Positions 37,210 through 49,834 of a stretch of 64,000 bases of DNA are shown in pieces. The notes under the pieces were generated by a model that made no database searches, was not told the DNA's origin, and worked only from the letters and a program-made list of their open reading frames with translations. Made by a program: the position numbers and the translations under genes. Every line of letters starts with the position of its first letter. Within the stretch, counting starts at the first letter, position 1. Origin of the DNA: Epiperipatus broadwayi (Eukaryota; Onychophora; Udeonychophora; Euonychophora; Peripatidae); assembly GCA_028023455.1 (NCBI GenBank), contig JAQFVV010001044.1, forward strand, positions 60,292 to 124,291. The letters run 5' to 3'.

Positions 37210-37645
37210 ATATACTCTCAGATCCAAGGGTAATCACTGATCTTTTCATGGATAATTTTGAATGTCAAGTATTAAATGCAATTACTATGAAACCTTCTAT
37301 TTGGCTAAGATATGTGGATGATACATTTCTTATATGGCCTTATGTAATTGATGCCTTAATTTTTTTTTTTTATAAATAATTGGCATCCTAATATTAAATT
37401 GACTATGGAAATGGAAAATAATAAATCACTTACTTTTCTAGATGTTTTAATTACAAGAAAATGTGATGAAACCTTATCAATATGACTTTACAGAAAATTC
37501 ACCATACAAACAGATATTTTAATTTTCATCACCCTGCTCAAATATTTTCTGAAGAAAATATCTTTTGCCTAGAGCTTATAGTTTGTCTGATAAGAATTAC
37601 CTTGTTCAAGAAATAGAACATGCAAAAATATTCTACTTCTCATGA
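37210..37645 (+). pseudogene. Penelope-like element fragment E: RT core
   Basis: The plus-strand translation gives VITDLFMDNFE, KPSIWLRYVDDTFLIW (intact YVDD), then HPNIKLTMEMENN, LTFLDVLITRK, RYFNFHHPAQIF and RAYSLSDKNYLVQEIEHAK. These are in order the palm and thumb blocks of PLE reverse transcriptases. Frame changes (for example at the T-run 37360-37371) and a stop at LSI break it. No GIY-YIG domain follows. Its KP-x-x-W-x-RYVDD signature differs from copies A-D, so this is a third PLE type in the window. Confidence 0.8.
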
Positions 37646-38348
37646 CTCCCAAATAAACTATCAGACTTGGACTTTTGAGTTTTGTAAGGAAAAATGTATT
37701 CTGGAAAAAACAACCCACAGATTACAACAAATGTAAACTGTATTCAAAAAAGCATACCATCAATGGAACAACAAATCAGAAACAAAACTATATGTAATGC
37801 TAAAAAGCAGCATACTACACACCGTGCTTTGAAGCATTTCACAAACCTGTTCACTAGTCAGGAAATAGTTACAACATTAGTAACAACACATCACAGAATA
37901 AAAAATAGTACATGATACAAGTAATAAACATCCAAGGCTACTCATGATAAGAAAGAAACTATAAAAAATGCTTTCCTGTTGGAGAATAAAAAGGGACCCA
38001 TGGGCAATTTAACACAAGAGTTTTAAAGCCATATCATGGCGAGATAAGAAACACTGAACAACAGAGAAGGAATACTGGGTCCCAGAAGAAAGATCCCCCC
38101 ATAAAAGGATCACATAAGTAAAGGGATGAAGAAAACACCATATGAATGATATACATTAGGGAACAAACTCACAGACCATAAAGTAAAGTGAAAAGAGAAA
38201 AAAATATAAGATCACATAATGTTTATGCCTTCATAAATATACAAAAAAACAACAGAAAATCTCCCCTTGTATCACTCTGCTCTATTTCACACCAAAAGTA
38301 ACTAGGGTCATTTTTTGTCTTTCTAATGGGTTTGGGAATATGAAGCTT

Positions 38349-38402
<54 letters not shown>

Positions 38403-39271
38403 TGCTTCATCATTCACAATGGGTTTAACTAAAAACCCTGAGTCCAACCATATTGGGTGTAGGCTAAATTTAAATTACATAAAAACTTTAAAGTATAGTC
38501 ATGCAATTTTATGGAATAAAGTTAAAATATTTTTTATTATAGATAACAAAGTGCAATTTCTAAAATCGCAGAACTCATTAGAGAAAGGATTTCTAGTTAG
38601 ATAGGAATAATTAATTTAATTTTTTTTATTAATAATAAAATAGTGAAACAATGGCATTGGAATGCAAGATGTCCAATAATTAGGTAAAAATGGAGAGTGT
38701 ATCTATTGTTCTTTCTGTTTTTACTTGGGTAAGGTCTACCACCTGGATCAAAAGACAAACACAAATAATTTTTTTTTGAATCGGATCAAAAAACAACCAC
38801 AAATATTTTTTTTTTAATCGGAGAAGAAATAAAAAATACAGTTGGCTTTTTGGACAGAGCTGTCTGCAACCTGGAATATCTTAGCTCCCTGCTGGATAAA
38901 TTTGTAAAAACATTAGCCTTCTGTAGACTATATATATATAAAATATTTAAAAATGTGTGCTGTAGCTCAAATGGTTGAGTAGACTTTCTCTCTCTCTGTC
39001 AGCCATTTTCTGTTAGCCAGAGATAAAATGATGTAACATGAAGAAAATTTAGAGTGCTAGAACAAGTTTACCTGACCAATACCTGATACTATGAATGGAT
39101 GGCTGAGGACCAAAATCACAATAAGCTATTAGTACAGACTGTGGACCAGAATGTCTCCACGGCTATCTTAAATTAAAGACATATGCTACTTCAAAAAAAA
39201 GGTAACTTAAACTTCCACCTGTATTTTGGTTTTGATTTTGGCTTAAATCATAAACTTAAGTCATTTAGGTG

Positions 39272-39309
<38 letters not shown>

Positions 39310-39321
39310 TTAATCTTATTA
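37646..39321. other. No recognisable gene; (TA)n and a weak tRNA-like A box
   Basis: (TA)n runs lie at 38357-38400 and 39275-39306. At 38965 tagctcaaatgg fits a Pol III A box, but there is no B box at the right distance, so no SINE or tRNA is called. The frame at 37694-37915 (73 codons) is polar and unrecognised. Confidence 0.5.
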
Positions 39322-39841
39322 ATTTGTAAAATAATATAGGCACTATTGCACCTGACCGCAAAGCTACTTTTTACTTAAAACAAAATAAAATCTATGATTC
39401 TGCAAGCACTTTCAAGAGATGTGCTCTGATCTTCATAGATCTAGTGAAGTAATTATATGCAAATTATGCAAAGTTCAAAGGTTAATTATGCCATTTCTTT
39501 GAAATTACAAAGCATGTGTCCTTGCGGTTGATGGCATTGCAATCCATCGCAATGATGCAAGCCTCCTTAACTTTTCTTTTTATATCATGCCTTTCTCTGC
39601 AGATTAGGTTGGCATCTTGTGGTTCACACTGGTGTCCTGTTAGTGTCTGATGAAGTGCAAAACTGGAATAATGTGATGGATCTGATTGAGCTTTGATGTA
39701 TTCATATAATTACTTTATTCAGAGCTATGAAGATGAGAGCACATCTCTTGAAAGTGCTTGCAGAATAATAGATTTTATTTTGTTTTAAGTAAAAAGTAGC
39801 TTTGTGGTGAGGTGCAATAGTGCCTATATTATTTTACAAAT
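39322..39841. mobile_element. 520-bp foldback element with ~139-bp arms
   Basis: 39322-39460 (atttgtaaaataatataggc...) and 39703-39841 are inverted copies at roughly 93% identity by eye, beginning with identical 19-bp tips. The central ~240 bp is unique and non-coding. Short direct repeats atcttattaat occur just outside the left end (39313) and again about 45 bp beyond the right end (39886), so the true boundary or duplication is uncertain. Confidence 0.72.
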
Positions 39842-41435
39842 ATATTTTTGCACGCAAAGTTTTCAATTTAGATTTGAATTACAATCTTATTAATATATAT
39901 GTAAATTACTAGAATTGTGTAATTACTTTTATTTTTTTTTAAAAGAAAGAAATGAGTGATTTTTTTTTTATGGCTGGAAATAAATACATATAGGAGGAAC
40001 TGGAAGGAAGAAATAACTGTTAAGCATCACATGATCATCATCTATTATACTAGCACCTAATTATTTTTAAATAATTACTCTGGTTGGCACAGGGCGTCAC
40101 TACTGTATGGAAAGTTTTGCCTTGTTTAAGGTAGAAATAATCTAATTTCATTTATTTCTACTTGTTTGACCTACTACAATGGATATGAGGATATTTCAGA
40201 TTTATTATAAAGCTTCTTTGTATAAACACTTCTCCTTACAATGCCCTCCTGCCATGTTTGTCATATGATTATAGTTTTTTTAATTTCTTACAGCAAAAAG
40301 ATAGAAATGCAGAACACACAATTGTCTTTTAGAAAAATAATACAATGTTTCTTTTAATTTATAGTTAGAAATAAAAAAGGACATGCAAGCATATTTTAAA
40401 AGAGTTAAATTTTATGTATAAAAAGATTCAATCCTGTTTTAAATTTTTTATCATTTTTTAAAGTCAACCTGGGTTTTACTAATATATATGTATTTGTCTA
40501 GTATGTATGTAGATTAAATGTTTGTAGTTCATTAAATGTAAGAGAGGGGCAGTACAGTCATATATATAAATTAAAACCTTAAGTCTTTATTAACTCTAAG
40601 GGTGGACTAGTTAAATAGTGATTAATTATTAATTAAAATACATATTTTTGTATATATAATGTTAGTCAAAAGGTGTAAAGTAATAATTATTTTTAATAGT
40701 AGATATTTTCTCAGTCTCACAAAATTTTGAAGTCATATCATTTCATATATGTATATTTACTTAAGGTTTTTAATTTTTAATGGTCATTTGACCACATTTT
40801 CTGTTATATTGTGATACTCAGTGATTCGTGGGTGTTTCTGCACATATCCATAGCTCCTGTCATCATTGCTTAATAGAGCAAGTTCTCTCTGGGATTTCCA
40901 TTAATGTTAAATTGTAACTTCATCCTTTTCAAATATTGCTACTGGACACAAGCACTTATACTCTTGTCCTGAGCTCAGATCATGTTCTGGTGAATGAGCT
41001 CTATTTTTTTTAACTATATGTTGAACTTAGCCTTGTATAAGTCATTGTGCCCCAATACTTGCTTTATAAACTCACAAACTGAATCACCAAGGATCATGAC
41101 AGTTTTATTTTCATTACAGATAAAACCTTGCCTTTTTGTATATGCTCAAAATAATTTCAAGTAAATCTGAAAATGTCCACTAGAGGGGGATATCTTTATT
41201 TTGTCATTTAAATGCAGGCTATATTTGAACATGGCCTCATTTCTATTTAACTAGTCTAACCAATTATCCATCTGTTGTAATTTCACCCTTGAGTTATATT
41301 TTTCTGTTTCTCTCTTTTTTAAAGTAAAGCACCCAGTTTTTAACTAAGTATGGTTTTGTTATATCCCTACAATGCAATTGTATTAAATAAATTATTTGAA
41401 TCTTACTAATGAATAATAAGAAGAGGATTTGCATT
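39842..41435. other. No recognisable gene
   Basis: AT-rich sequence. A short stretch at about 41122-41163 follows a good acceptor (attttcattacag) and is open (KPCLFVYAQNNF) before a gtaaat, but it is too short to call an exon. Confidence 0.45.
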
Positions 41436-41439
41436 ATTA

Positions 41440-41955
41440 TCTTAGATAATAAAAAAATGGATATCTATGCCATTTGTAAATAACAAGCAATCTAAATCAA
41501 TTAAGAATATATTTAAAGAAAAATATAATATTTTATTTTTTGTTTCTCTGAATGTTAATTGATTGATTAATAATTCTAAGCACATAATTTCTAAAATGCA
41601 AAAAATTAATATACTTTATCAGATTTCATGTGGATGTAATAGATTATATATCTGTGAATTGGGATGTCTTGTGGAAAAGATATTAAAGAAGAAACAGTTT
41701 TTATATAATTGGATTAAAAATAATGTAAATTGTTAATTTAATACAACTTGAGTATTCTTTGACCATGAAAAGACTTGTAAATATAGATTTACATTTAATA
41801 CTAATGAAATAAAAATATTAATGGAAGAAATGAATCATAAAAAGAGGAAAATTAAAGAGGCAATTTTAATAGATAAATATAAAAATAATGTTAGTACTAG
41901 GCAAGCTAGGCAAGTTGCAAATAAGGCCATACATAGCTTATGGAAATTTATGTAA
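41440..41955 (+). pseudogene. Penelope-like element fragment C: GIY-YIG endonuclease region
   Basis: The plus-strand translation contains WISMPFVNNKQSKSIKNIF (linker), ILYQISCGCNRLYICELGC (GIY-YIG start with a CxC pair; YIG has become YIC), VFFDHEKTCKYRFTF, EEMNHKKRKIKEAILI and a C-terminus SLWKFM ending at 41953-41955. Stops lie near 41572 and 41735. It is the same family as copies A and B. The 3' UTR (gctgatgaggactactacat...) ends in (TA)n at about 42058-42077, the usual terminus in this window. Confidence 0.75.
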
Positions 41956-42079
41956 CATTAAATTTTGAAAATCATTTAAAGCTGATGAGGACTACTACAT
42001 AATTGAAAGCACTATTAAAGAATTTAAAATATAATATTTTTTACCATTAAATTGTTTATATATATATATATATATAGTG

Positions 42080-43995
42080 CCATTACAATTTAGTCATTAG
42101 CTAAATTTATCGTAATGTGCATAAAAGAAAATGCTAAACAAAATCATTATCACATTTTTATATAACAATAAAGGAAGCTGTAGGGCACCCAAGTTTAAAC
42201 CCTACCAGATCCAGTTCTAAAAGCTTAAGATAGAAAGAGAGTGGGACAACAATTATATGCTTTATTTGCTTGTGTGTTAATAAATCTCAAAAAGAGTAGT
42301 ACACACATTTGGTTATTCAATGGTTAATTTTTTTAAATTGGGTTACACATATATAGGCAATGTATGTGTAAGCCATTGAATTGTTTTAAATTTCAGATAT
42401 TAAACTTTCTTTAAAACTAACCTATGCTTGATCAATTTTGATGTCTTATTCTGTTTCTATTCTTGCTTTTCTATAATTGTAATTGGGATTTAAAAGGGTT
42501 ATAATTTCTAAACTAGCATTCATATTATTTTAATGGATAGTTTATGAATGATTTGAAATGATAAAGTATGTGTGTACATTACATACAGAAATTTACATTT
42601 ATTATATATTGAAAGGAAGAAGGGTTAAATCTGTCAAATTATTTTTTTTTTACAATTTTGTGTTAAGGGAGAAGATCTGTTGAATCAGATATCTATTTTT
42701 GTAGCAATTTTGTTTTTATAAATGATTGTTTGTCATTTTGGAGTTTGGGCTTGGTGGGAACTCTAATTTTGAAATTGTCTCATCTTAAGATCAAAGGAAA
42801 GAAGCACCGATTTTAGATATTACAGATATATGTGAGGAGAAAGGATTAAGTCTATTTTTTTTCTTCAAGACAAAAGTGTCTGAAAACCAGGTGTGTGATT
42901 TTTTTTAATGTTCCTAAAAAAGATTGCACTTTCCAACTAAAAACGAATTGGTCAAAAATAGCAAGTCACACTATCACTCTAATTGGGTGAGTTGACTTAA
43001 AAATCAGATATAAAAGCAGTCTGGAAAATCGATTATTATTATATTATTATTGTGATAGAGAACTTTTTAAAAAATTATTGAAACTAAAGCAGACAAATCT
43101 TTTTAATTCTGCTAGATAACTTTTTTCTTTTAAAAATCATTTTTTAATATCTAGTTTTGAATATTGAAAATATAAGGATGGCGGGGTAAGAAAAATTAAT
43201 ATATGTTCTGTCTGTCTACCAGACTCACCATCAACTAGCACATCATATGGGAAAGAAAAGATGTCATATCTGGAAAATAATATTCTACACCTTTCAACTG
43301 ACTGAGAGAGATAAAATGTTTTAAATAGAAGGAAGAAAACATTCACTTGCATTTGAAGATCAGAAAGATGAATTAATCTACTGATAAATATTAATCATCG
43401 AATCCAATTAATTGTTCCAGTAACTGAGTTTGAACCCCAGAAAAATTACAATGTGAAAACAACTGCTGTATTTCATCCATGATGAGAATCATGCTGAATG
43501 GGAAAAATTTTAAATCAATAGAAGAATTTCTAAATTGTCCACTAAAGCAAATAACCATATTTGAATCATCATCATCAAATAGTTATACACCTCAGGAAAG
43601 AGATTGTTCCAATGTAAAATGGAAATGGTAGCTGCAGAAATATAGACATTATACAAGATAAGTTTGGCTCATTGTAAGTTCGCCACAAGACAAAGGATCA
43701 GTAATATAACTTTTTATATCTATTTTCTTTATGATATCAGAGTCTTAATAAAATTTTAGCAATAAAGTGGTGTAGTTTATTTAAAGAACTTTTAAAGACA
43801 ATTCAGATCGATTAAAGCCAAGAATTTCTTACTAATAATAACTTTGAGCTTCATAAATGATTTTGAATGTATCAAAATTATTTGTTTATTGATTTACAGT
43901 TATGAAATATTATTAATGTGTATAATAATTTTTATTATTATTTTGTTTTAAATAATATTTTTGTTATTATGGGGATAAAACCTGCACATACACAG
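42080..43995. other. No recognisable gene; one weak open stretch
   Basis: A plus-strand frame is open from about 43430 to 43650 (MLNGKNFKSIEEFLNC, FESSSSNSYTPQERDC) and ends at tggaaatg/gtagct. It might be an exon upstream of the 43996 exon, but it has no family match that I can name. The 71-codon minus-strand frame 43137-43352 is probably chance. Confidence 0.35.
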
Positions 43996-44133
43996 CAATA
44001 TATTAACTTCTTACATATGTGGTTGGATATGTGTGAGAATGATCGACATATAACATGGGAAATATTAGATTATTTTCTTTTAGGAAAATATAGCATTTCA
44101 GTGCTTAGAAGAGAGGGAGATAAAATAATTTAA
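43996..44133 (+). CDS. Possible terminal exon encoding the end of a death domain
   Basis: After the acceptor gcacatacacag the frame runs 45 codons to TAA at 44131-44133. It contains YINFLHMWLDMCE, then HITWEILDYFLLGKYSISVL. Death domains typically end with L--W------ATW--L---L------A--I, and this spacing fits helices 4-6, with W-x(13)-W separating the two tryptophans. Upstream in-frame sequence (MYNNFYYYFV...) looks intronic. AATAAA occurs at about 44456. I infer a last exon of an unidentified signalling protein. The match is short and no other exon was located. Confidence 0.3.
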   Translation, partial: QYINFLHMWLDMCENDRHITWEILDYFLLGKYSISVLRREGDKII

Positions 44134-45677
44134 AACTTGTTTCTAAAACTTGCTCTTTCCAATTTTACTAACATTTATTTTTGTTATTCTACTTACATGT
44201 TAGATTTATAAAGTATGTGTGCCAATGAGTGAATATTTTTTTTTATGAAATACCTTTCTTGTGGATGGAACATTTTAACAAATCGGTAACCCAATTTAAT
44301 ACAATATACTTTTGAAATACATTTACGGGAAAGGAGGAAGAATTTAAAATTTAATTTTATGATTTTAAAACAGTCGATTATGATTATTGTTGTTATTGTT
44401 AATATAAATTTTGATGTAAATATAGAAAAATTTATGTATATGTTAGAAATGCATTAATAAATATTAGTTTATGTTATTAAATGAGGCGTATATATTTCAT
44501 TAAGAGTAGTCTTTATTAAGTGTGATCATTCATCATCAATGGTTGAATATTAGTTGTGTAAGATATGATTAAATATGCTAAGATTAACAGTAATTATGAA
44601 TTTCTTTATAAAATTAGGTTTATGATTAGGCTTAGTCCTAAAGCTGTGGTTGAAACCATTGTCATTATTGTTATCATTATCGTCATCATCAACATTTTAA
44701 TTAATGAGCTAGTTAAATGCTTAAAGGCCATAAATAAATATTGATTTCATAGTATTTAGTGATTTCTTAGTGTTATTATAACCACCATCCCATCATCTAT
44801 TTCATGCAAGGATGAGTGAATTGCCATCCTAAATTAATCGTAATCTGAGCTAGTAAAATTTATAAAAAATATTGAAACACATTTGTTATGCTAAGATCTA
44901 AAAAATGATTTCTGTCTAATGAATTCCACTTTAGTTTAATGATGTTTTATGTTACCTAGGTATTTATTTAAATATTAGTGCATACAGTGCTATGGGTCTG
45001 GAATCAAAATCATACATTTTGTAAGAAATAAGGTACCAAAGGCATTCAAACCCGGTACATGTGAAAAGGTTATTAGATATAACTGTGTCTAGATTCAGAT
45101 AATCTAGTGGCACCCTGCCAGACCATATTCACTTGGTATTTGTTTGAATATGCACTTAACATCAAACCAAGAAATGAAAGTAAGTAAAATCTACAGTTGG
45201 ATATATTGAGAGGTATTTGATTGAGTTACCAGTGTACTCATTCACTTGATTTCCATATACCTGAGTTATAGTAGATCGTTCCTAATACTTTGTTTATAAT
45301 TATTGATGTGATATCTTGAGAAATCTAATTATAGAAGTATGTTTCATTTAATCCAATGACCCTTAATATGATTGAGAACTCAGTCTGACCTTTTTGTTTA
45401 ATAGCTGCTACTCAGGTTAAATAGCTTATGCTCATATTAATATAAGTTTAAATAAATTCTGATCAGTTTCATTAAGTTTGCTTACAACTTGTTTGAATTA
45501 ATATTTTTAAAGATTACTTATTGAACATGTTTATTTATTTAGTAGCTTATGCTCAGCAAGTTGCATACTCAATTCTTTGCTCTTTGATATAAAATAAAAG
45601 CTACAATTCTCTTATTCGTTTATTAAGCTAAATAATATTTTAACAGTTAATTATTTTGATTCCTCTTTAATTTAGTT

Positions 45678-45728
<51 letters not shown>

Positions 45729-47079
45729 TAACCTAGTAAAAACTTCTTTTAAGATAAATGAGTGAATTCAATAAAGAGAATTCAGAAATCCTAAACTCTT
45801 CCGTCTATGATTCGGGTAGCAAACCCTATATTTTTATCTAATATAGCTCGACGTTTGGTTAGTTATAATAATTCAGCTACAGCGATATGCAGTTCAGACA
45901 GAGATAGAATAAAAAAAAATTATCCTTAATAAAATAAATTTAAAAGAAAATTTAGAATAACTAACATTCTTTCTCTATCACAAAACACATTCTCTGAGCT
46001 GTAAGTACTTGCACTGTTCGACAATGATGATGATGATTTCATGTCATTGTTAATACTACTGACTAAAATAAAACATTCATTAATTTGCCAATATGATCTC
46101 AATATTTTATTATTATACAATCAGAAGTTTCAATCTCTTTAGCCATGCCACGCTTGTAATATTGATCATAATTAATCACTCCTTAATTTAAGAGCACTTA
46201 TAATAATAATGACACTAATCTCAGGGTTCTCTGTTATATTTAATAAAATGCTTGGCAGTTCGCATATGACTGACATTCTGGTTGGCTATAGGAAACATTT
46301 ACCTTATTTAAATTCCAGGTGTCTTCATCCACATATCAACTATTATAATATTTAACGAGATGATAACCATATTCAATAACAACGCATAATTTTGAATAAT
46401 ACAGCCATTTTATCCAGAATCTCAGTCGGAATGATGAAAAGTCAAGGGTGCTTTTGTGTCCTTCCATCATCCATGACAACACAATAATTTAACTAAGATT
46501 TATTACTTAGACACTTCACTTACATGTGTATGGAACAATGTGCAACCAAAACCTACTAGTTTGGGAATAAAGTGATTTTACACACACATAAAATAAAATG
46601 TCTTGGTCTGAAGTTTCCAATTCCATAAATAATTCTTATTAAATTAAAATATAATGAAATATTCTGATCTGCTTACAATTGTCTATCTGGTGTATTGAAT
46701 TTGAGATTTCATAAATGATTTTTGACTCAAGAAAAGTATTGCAAGTATTATGCAAATACACTTTTATTTAGCACACAAGAAAAATGACTCAAGACAACTT
46801 GTAACAAGACTATAATTTATTATTAAATTTTAACAAGATTATGATTTATTATTACAATTTAACAAAACTTTCCTTTATGATTAACATAATAAACAAACAT
46901 ATACAATTTATTCGATCCCATATGGATAAAACAAAATATAACTAACATTAATTCATCTATACTTTTAGACTTGGATTCGAACTACTTCTTCATCTTCTTT
47001 TTACATTTATGCAAATTAAATATAACAAAATAAATATTATTATCGATACATTAACTCATCCGTTTAGTGTATCTTATAT
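44134..47079. other. No recognisable gene upstream of the LTR element
   Basis: AT-rich, with a long (TA)n at about 45679-45726 and an (atg)n-like tract at 46023-46036. The 64-codon minus-strand frame 45926-46120 is unrecognised. Confidence 0.5.
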
Positions 47080-49814
47080 TGAAGCAGTCAATGTCAAATC
47101 ATCATTGAGCTTCATGCTTAACCATCTACACTAACCTCCTATGGGGCCCGCAATTTAGACCCTGCTATAAATATATGCTATTCACTCACACACTGTATGT
47201 CGAATCATTCTAAAGATGAGTAAAATTAATTTTGTTTAGTAAAAATGAAACAGTAGTTTGAATGATGCGTATATATATTATGACTAAAGCAATAGTTTTA
47301 TTGCTATAAAAATACATTTGCTTAGATATATCTGTGTATATTCAATCTAACAACAAAGAAAGATGGGGAGGGTTTGAAATACTAAAATTATCTTTATCTA
47401 TACGACTGATTGTTTTCATTAATTAAAATTATAAATCTTAATTAAAATTCTCTTTTAGTTGTTTTCAAATCTCTAAAAATAGCTAAAATGGTATTTCCAG
47501 CCTTATCTGTTTTAGTTGGTTAATTAAATATTTTACTAATCAAACATGTTTTTTTAATTAAGAGATAGCTGTGGGCAACTGCGATTGCATTCTTGGTGGG
47601 ATTAAGGTTGATAAAAAAAAAGGCCCATAGAACAAAAGAGTTTTTTTTTTGGAGTTGAGATTTGAGTCAGTTGAGTTGAGTTCTTTTTCAGTCAGTTACT
47701 TTGAAGGGTTTCAAGACCGTAACATTTTAAGAAGTCAAGAGAAGTTCGGTGCCATGAATTGTGAGTAGAAAAGAAGCACCTTTTTTCCTTCTTCTCTCGA
47801 AGAACTGTCTGCCTGCCACTGCCATGTTCCATCTAGCTGACCATACAACATGATTACTTCTGACTGCTGATTGCTAATGATGCCGCTATGCTGTTTTTTT
47901 CTTAGGTAACCTTTTAACGTAGAACTGCCTTCATAAGTCAATACTTTTGTAATCTATAGTTCAACCTTCATATCTTAATATATATATTATTTTATAAGCT
48001 TCTGCTAAATTTTGCTTTTAAATTCTCTCTCAGTAATCTTTTATTAATATCATGTATTTTAACTTACCTTTCACACTTAATTAAATTATATATACAAATA
48101 TGGGTGATTCCATTAAGATGTTATGTATTTTGTTTAATGTATAAATATAATCTATTTTCTTTAATATGCCAAAATCGCTAAATTCACGAGTAAGGGAAAA
48201 AATAATTGTTTTACTTGGAAAAAGGGTGGGCTTTATTTAAAACTTATCAATAAAGTTTTCTTTATATTAAATAGAAATTGCTCGTGAGTTTGGTTTCATT
48301 TTTAAATTCATTATACTTAAAGTAAATTAAAAACTTTTACTGTGGATGAATTTTGCTAAATTGGCTGCTTTGAATTTGTCTTTAAATTTCTATTTTAAAA
48401 AAAAAATTGTGAACCTTCATATAATTAATCCAATTCTTTTTTTTTGCTGGTGCCTGAAGGGCGAATTCTACCGGTTAATACGTATTTGGGAATCGATTCT
48501 TTAAATATAAATGTTGTTATTCATTATGATTAGTTAAATGACTCAGAATTGAAAAATAGATTATTGTGCAAGAGGTTAGACCATTTCCAAACTTTAAATA
48601 ATATTATAAAATTATATAAACGTTGCTGGCATACATTTTTCTTTATTCTGATATTTTATCTTTTCCATTTCTTGATCGTTTTGTTATTGGAGACATCGAA
48701 CGTAATCAGAGACTCTCTATGGAACGTAAAGTTTAGGAGGGTTATGATATTATGTGCTGCAGAATACAGTGCGTCCAGATTCTGGGCTCTCAAACCCAGA
48801 CCCTCTTTCGATATCACTCTGCCAGAATGCGCGGACATATCAACTCTAAGTTCGTTTTTCAAATATGCTTTAAAATGATAAAATATCCACAATCGCCATG
48901 AAGGCCAGATTTCTTTAATGTATGCTAGTACCGTTACTCTGCTCTTTAATTTGATTGCCGTCCGTCTAATCGTAGTAAGTCACAATGATGTGTTAAAGAT
49001 AATGATTCATTTCGTAAAATACATTCAGTATGTTGATCTTAAAACCGCTTTCATTTAAAAAAAGCGTTATCGATTCCCAGAGACGTAAATCAATTGGTAT
49101 AATTTATTCTTGTAAATATTGCGCATTGTTTGTTTTTTATGTATACTTATTCTAAAGACGCTATGTCCTAACAATGCCTATCAAACATATGTAATGATTT
49201 TAAGATTGTAAATAAATGATTGAGACCGTACATTTATATTTATTTGTCAAAATAATATGAAATTGTATCTGTACAATTATATTTATTAAATGAGTGATAG
49301 AGGGGATTTTATACAACAAAGTCCCAAGTCTTGTAAATAAACGATATTGTCCCAAGCGGGAAACTGGTTGGTAAAATATACATGCGTTTTTTAATCTTTT
49401 GTAATATACATATGAGTTTGTGTAAGATTTATTAAAAATATCTGTTTCATGTAAATCCTGGTTTGTCGTTTTTGAAATATTATTTTCTAGTTAATATTTA
49501 AAACTATTTTCTTTAGCTAAGAGCTTAGCATCAATAAATAACGATAATAAATATAATTCCTGGGCTACTCCAATCTCGATCATCACCATCAGTCTGATCT
49601 TATGCTCTACCGCTTTTCTTATGGGCACGGATTTAAAATAATTTTACTGTGTCATCAGAATTGTTGTTCATTGGGTCAGAGATTCGAAGAATAGGCAAAT
49701 AGGTTAGAATTCAGGATTGCTCCAGCTCTGTGTATCTTGGGCATGATGGGATTCGAGGTACTTTTGCTTAAGATTTGAATCGTGTTAAGTGAGCATACTA
49801 TTTTGACCGGTACA
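47080..49814 (+). mobile_element. 5' LTR of outer Ty3/Gypsy element (2735 bp)
   Basis: It begins TGAAGCAGTCAATG and ends GGTACA, giving TG...CA termini. The first ~190 bp match 54921-55117 with four substitutions, and from about 47269 it matches 63378-64000. Together these define the split 3' LTR. A TATA box (CTATAAATA) lies at 47165-47173, only ~85 bp into the LTR, implying a very short U3 and a very long R-U5. The end is placed at 49814 because the primer-binding site follows 20 bp later and the spacer matches that of the nested element. ORFs at 48549-48892 (both strands) and 47735-47941 lie inside the LTR and have no family match. Confidence 0.85.
47165..47173 (+). promoter_or_regulatory. 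TATA box of the outer 5' LTR
   Basis: CTATAAATA, conserved in the 3' LTR at 55006-55014, followed by a stretch with ttcactcacacactgtatg where transcription could start about 30 bp downstream. Confidence 0.6.
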
Positions 49815-49834
49815 GTGGATTTTTTTTCCGGGCT

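Noticed and set aside
38956-39010. tRNA gene or tRNA-derived SINE (tagctcaaatgg A box)
   Set aside because: No B box at the right distance, no cloverleaf and no SINE tail visible.
45040-45070. B-box-like string on the minus strand (gggtttgaatgcc)
   Set aside because: No matching A box upstream and no tRNA fold.
48549-48892. 109-codon (plus) and 78-codon (minus) ORFs
   Set aside because: They overlap each other inside the outer 5' LTR and match no family. Most likely chance frames in a slightly GC-richer stretch.
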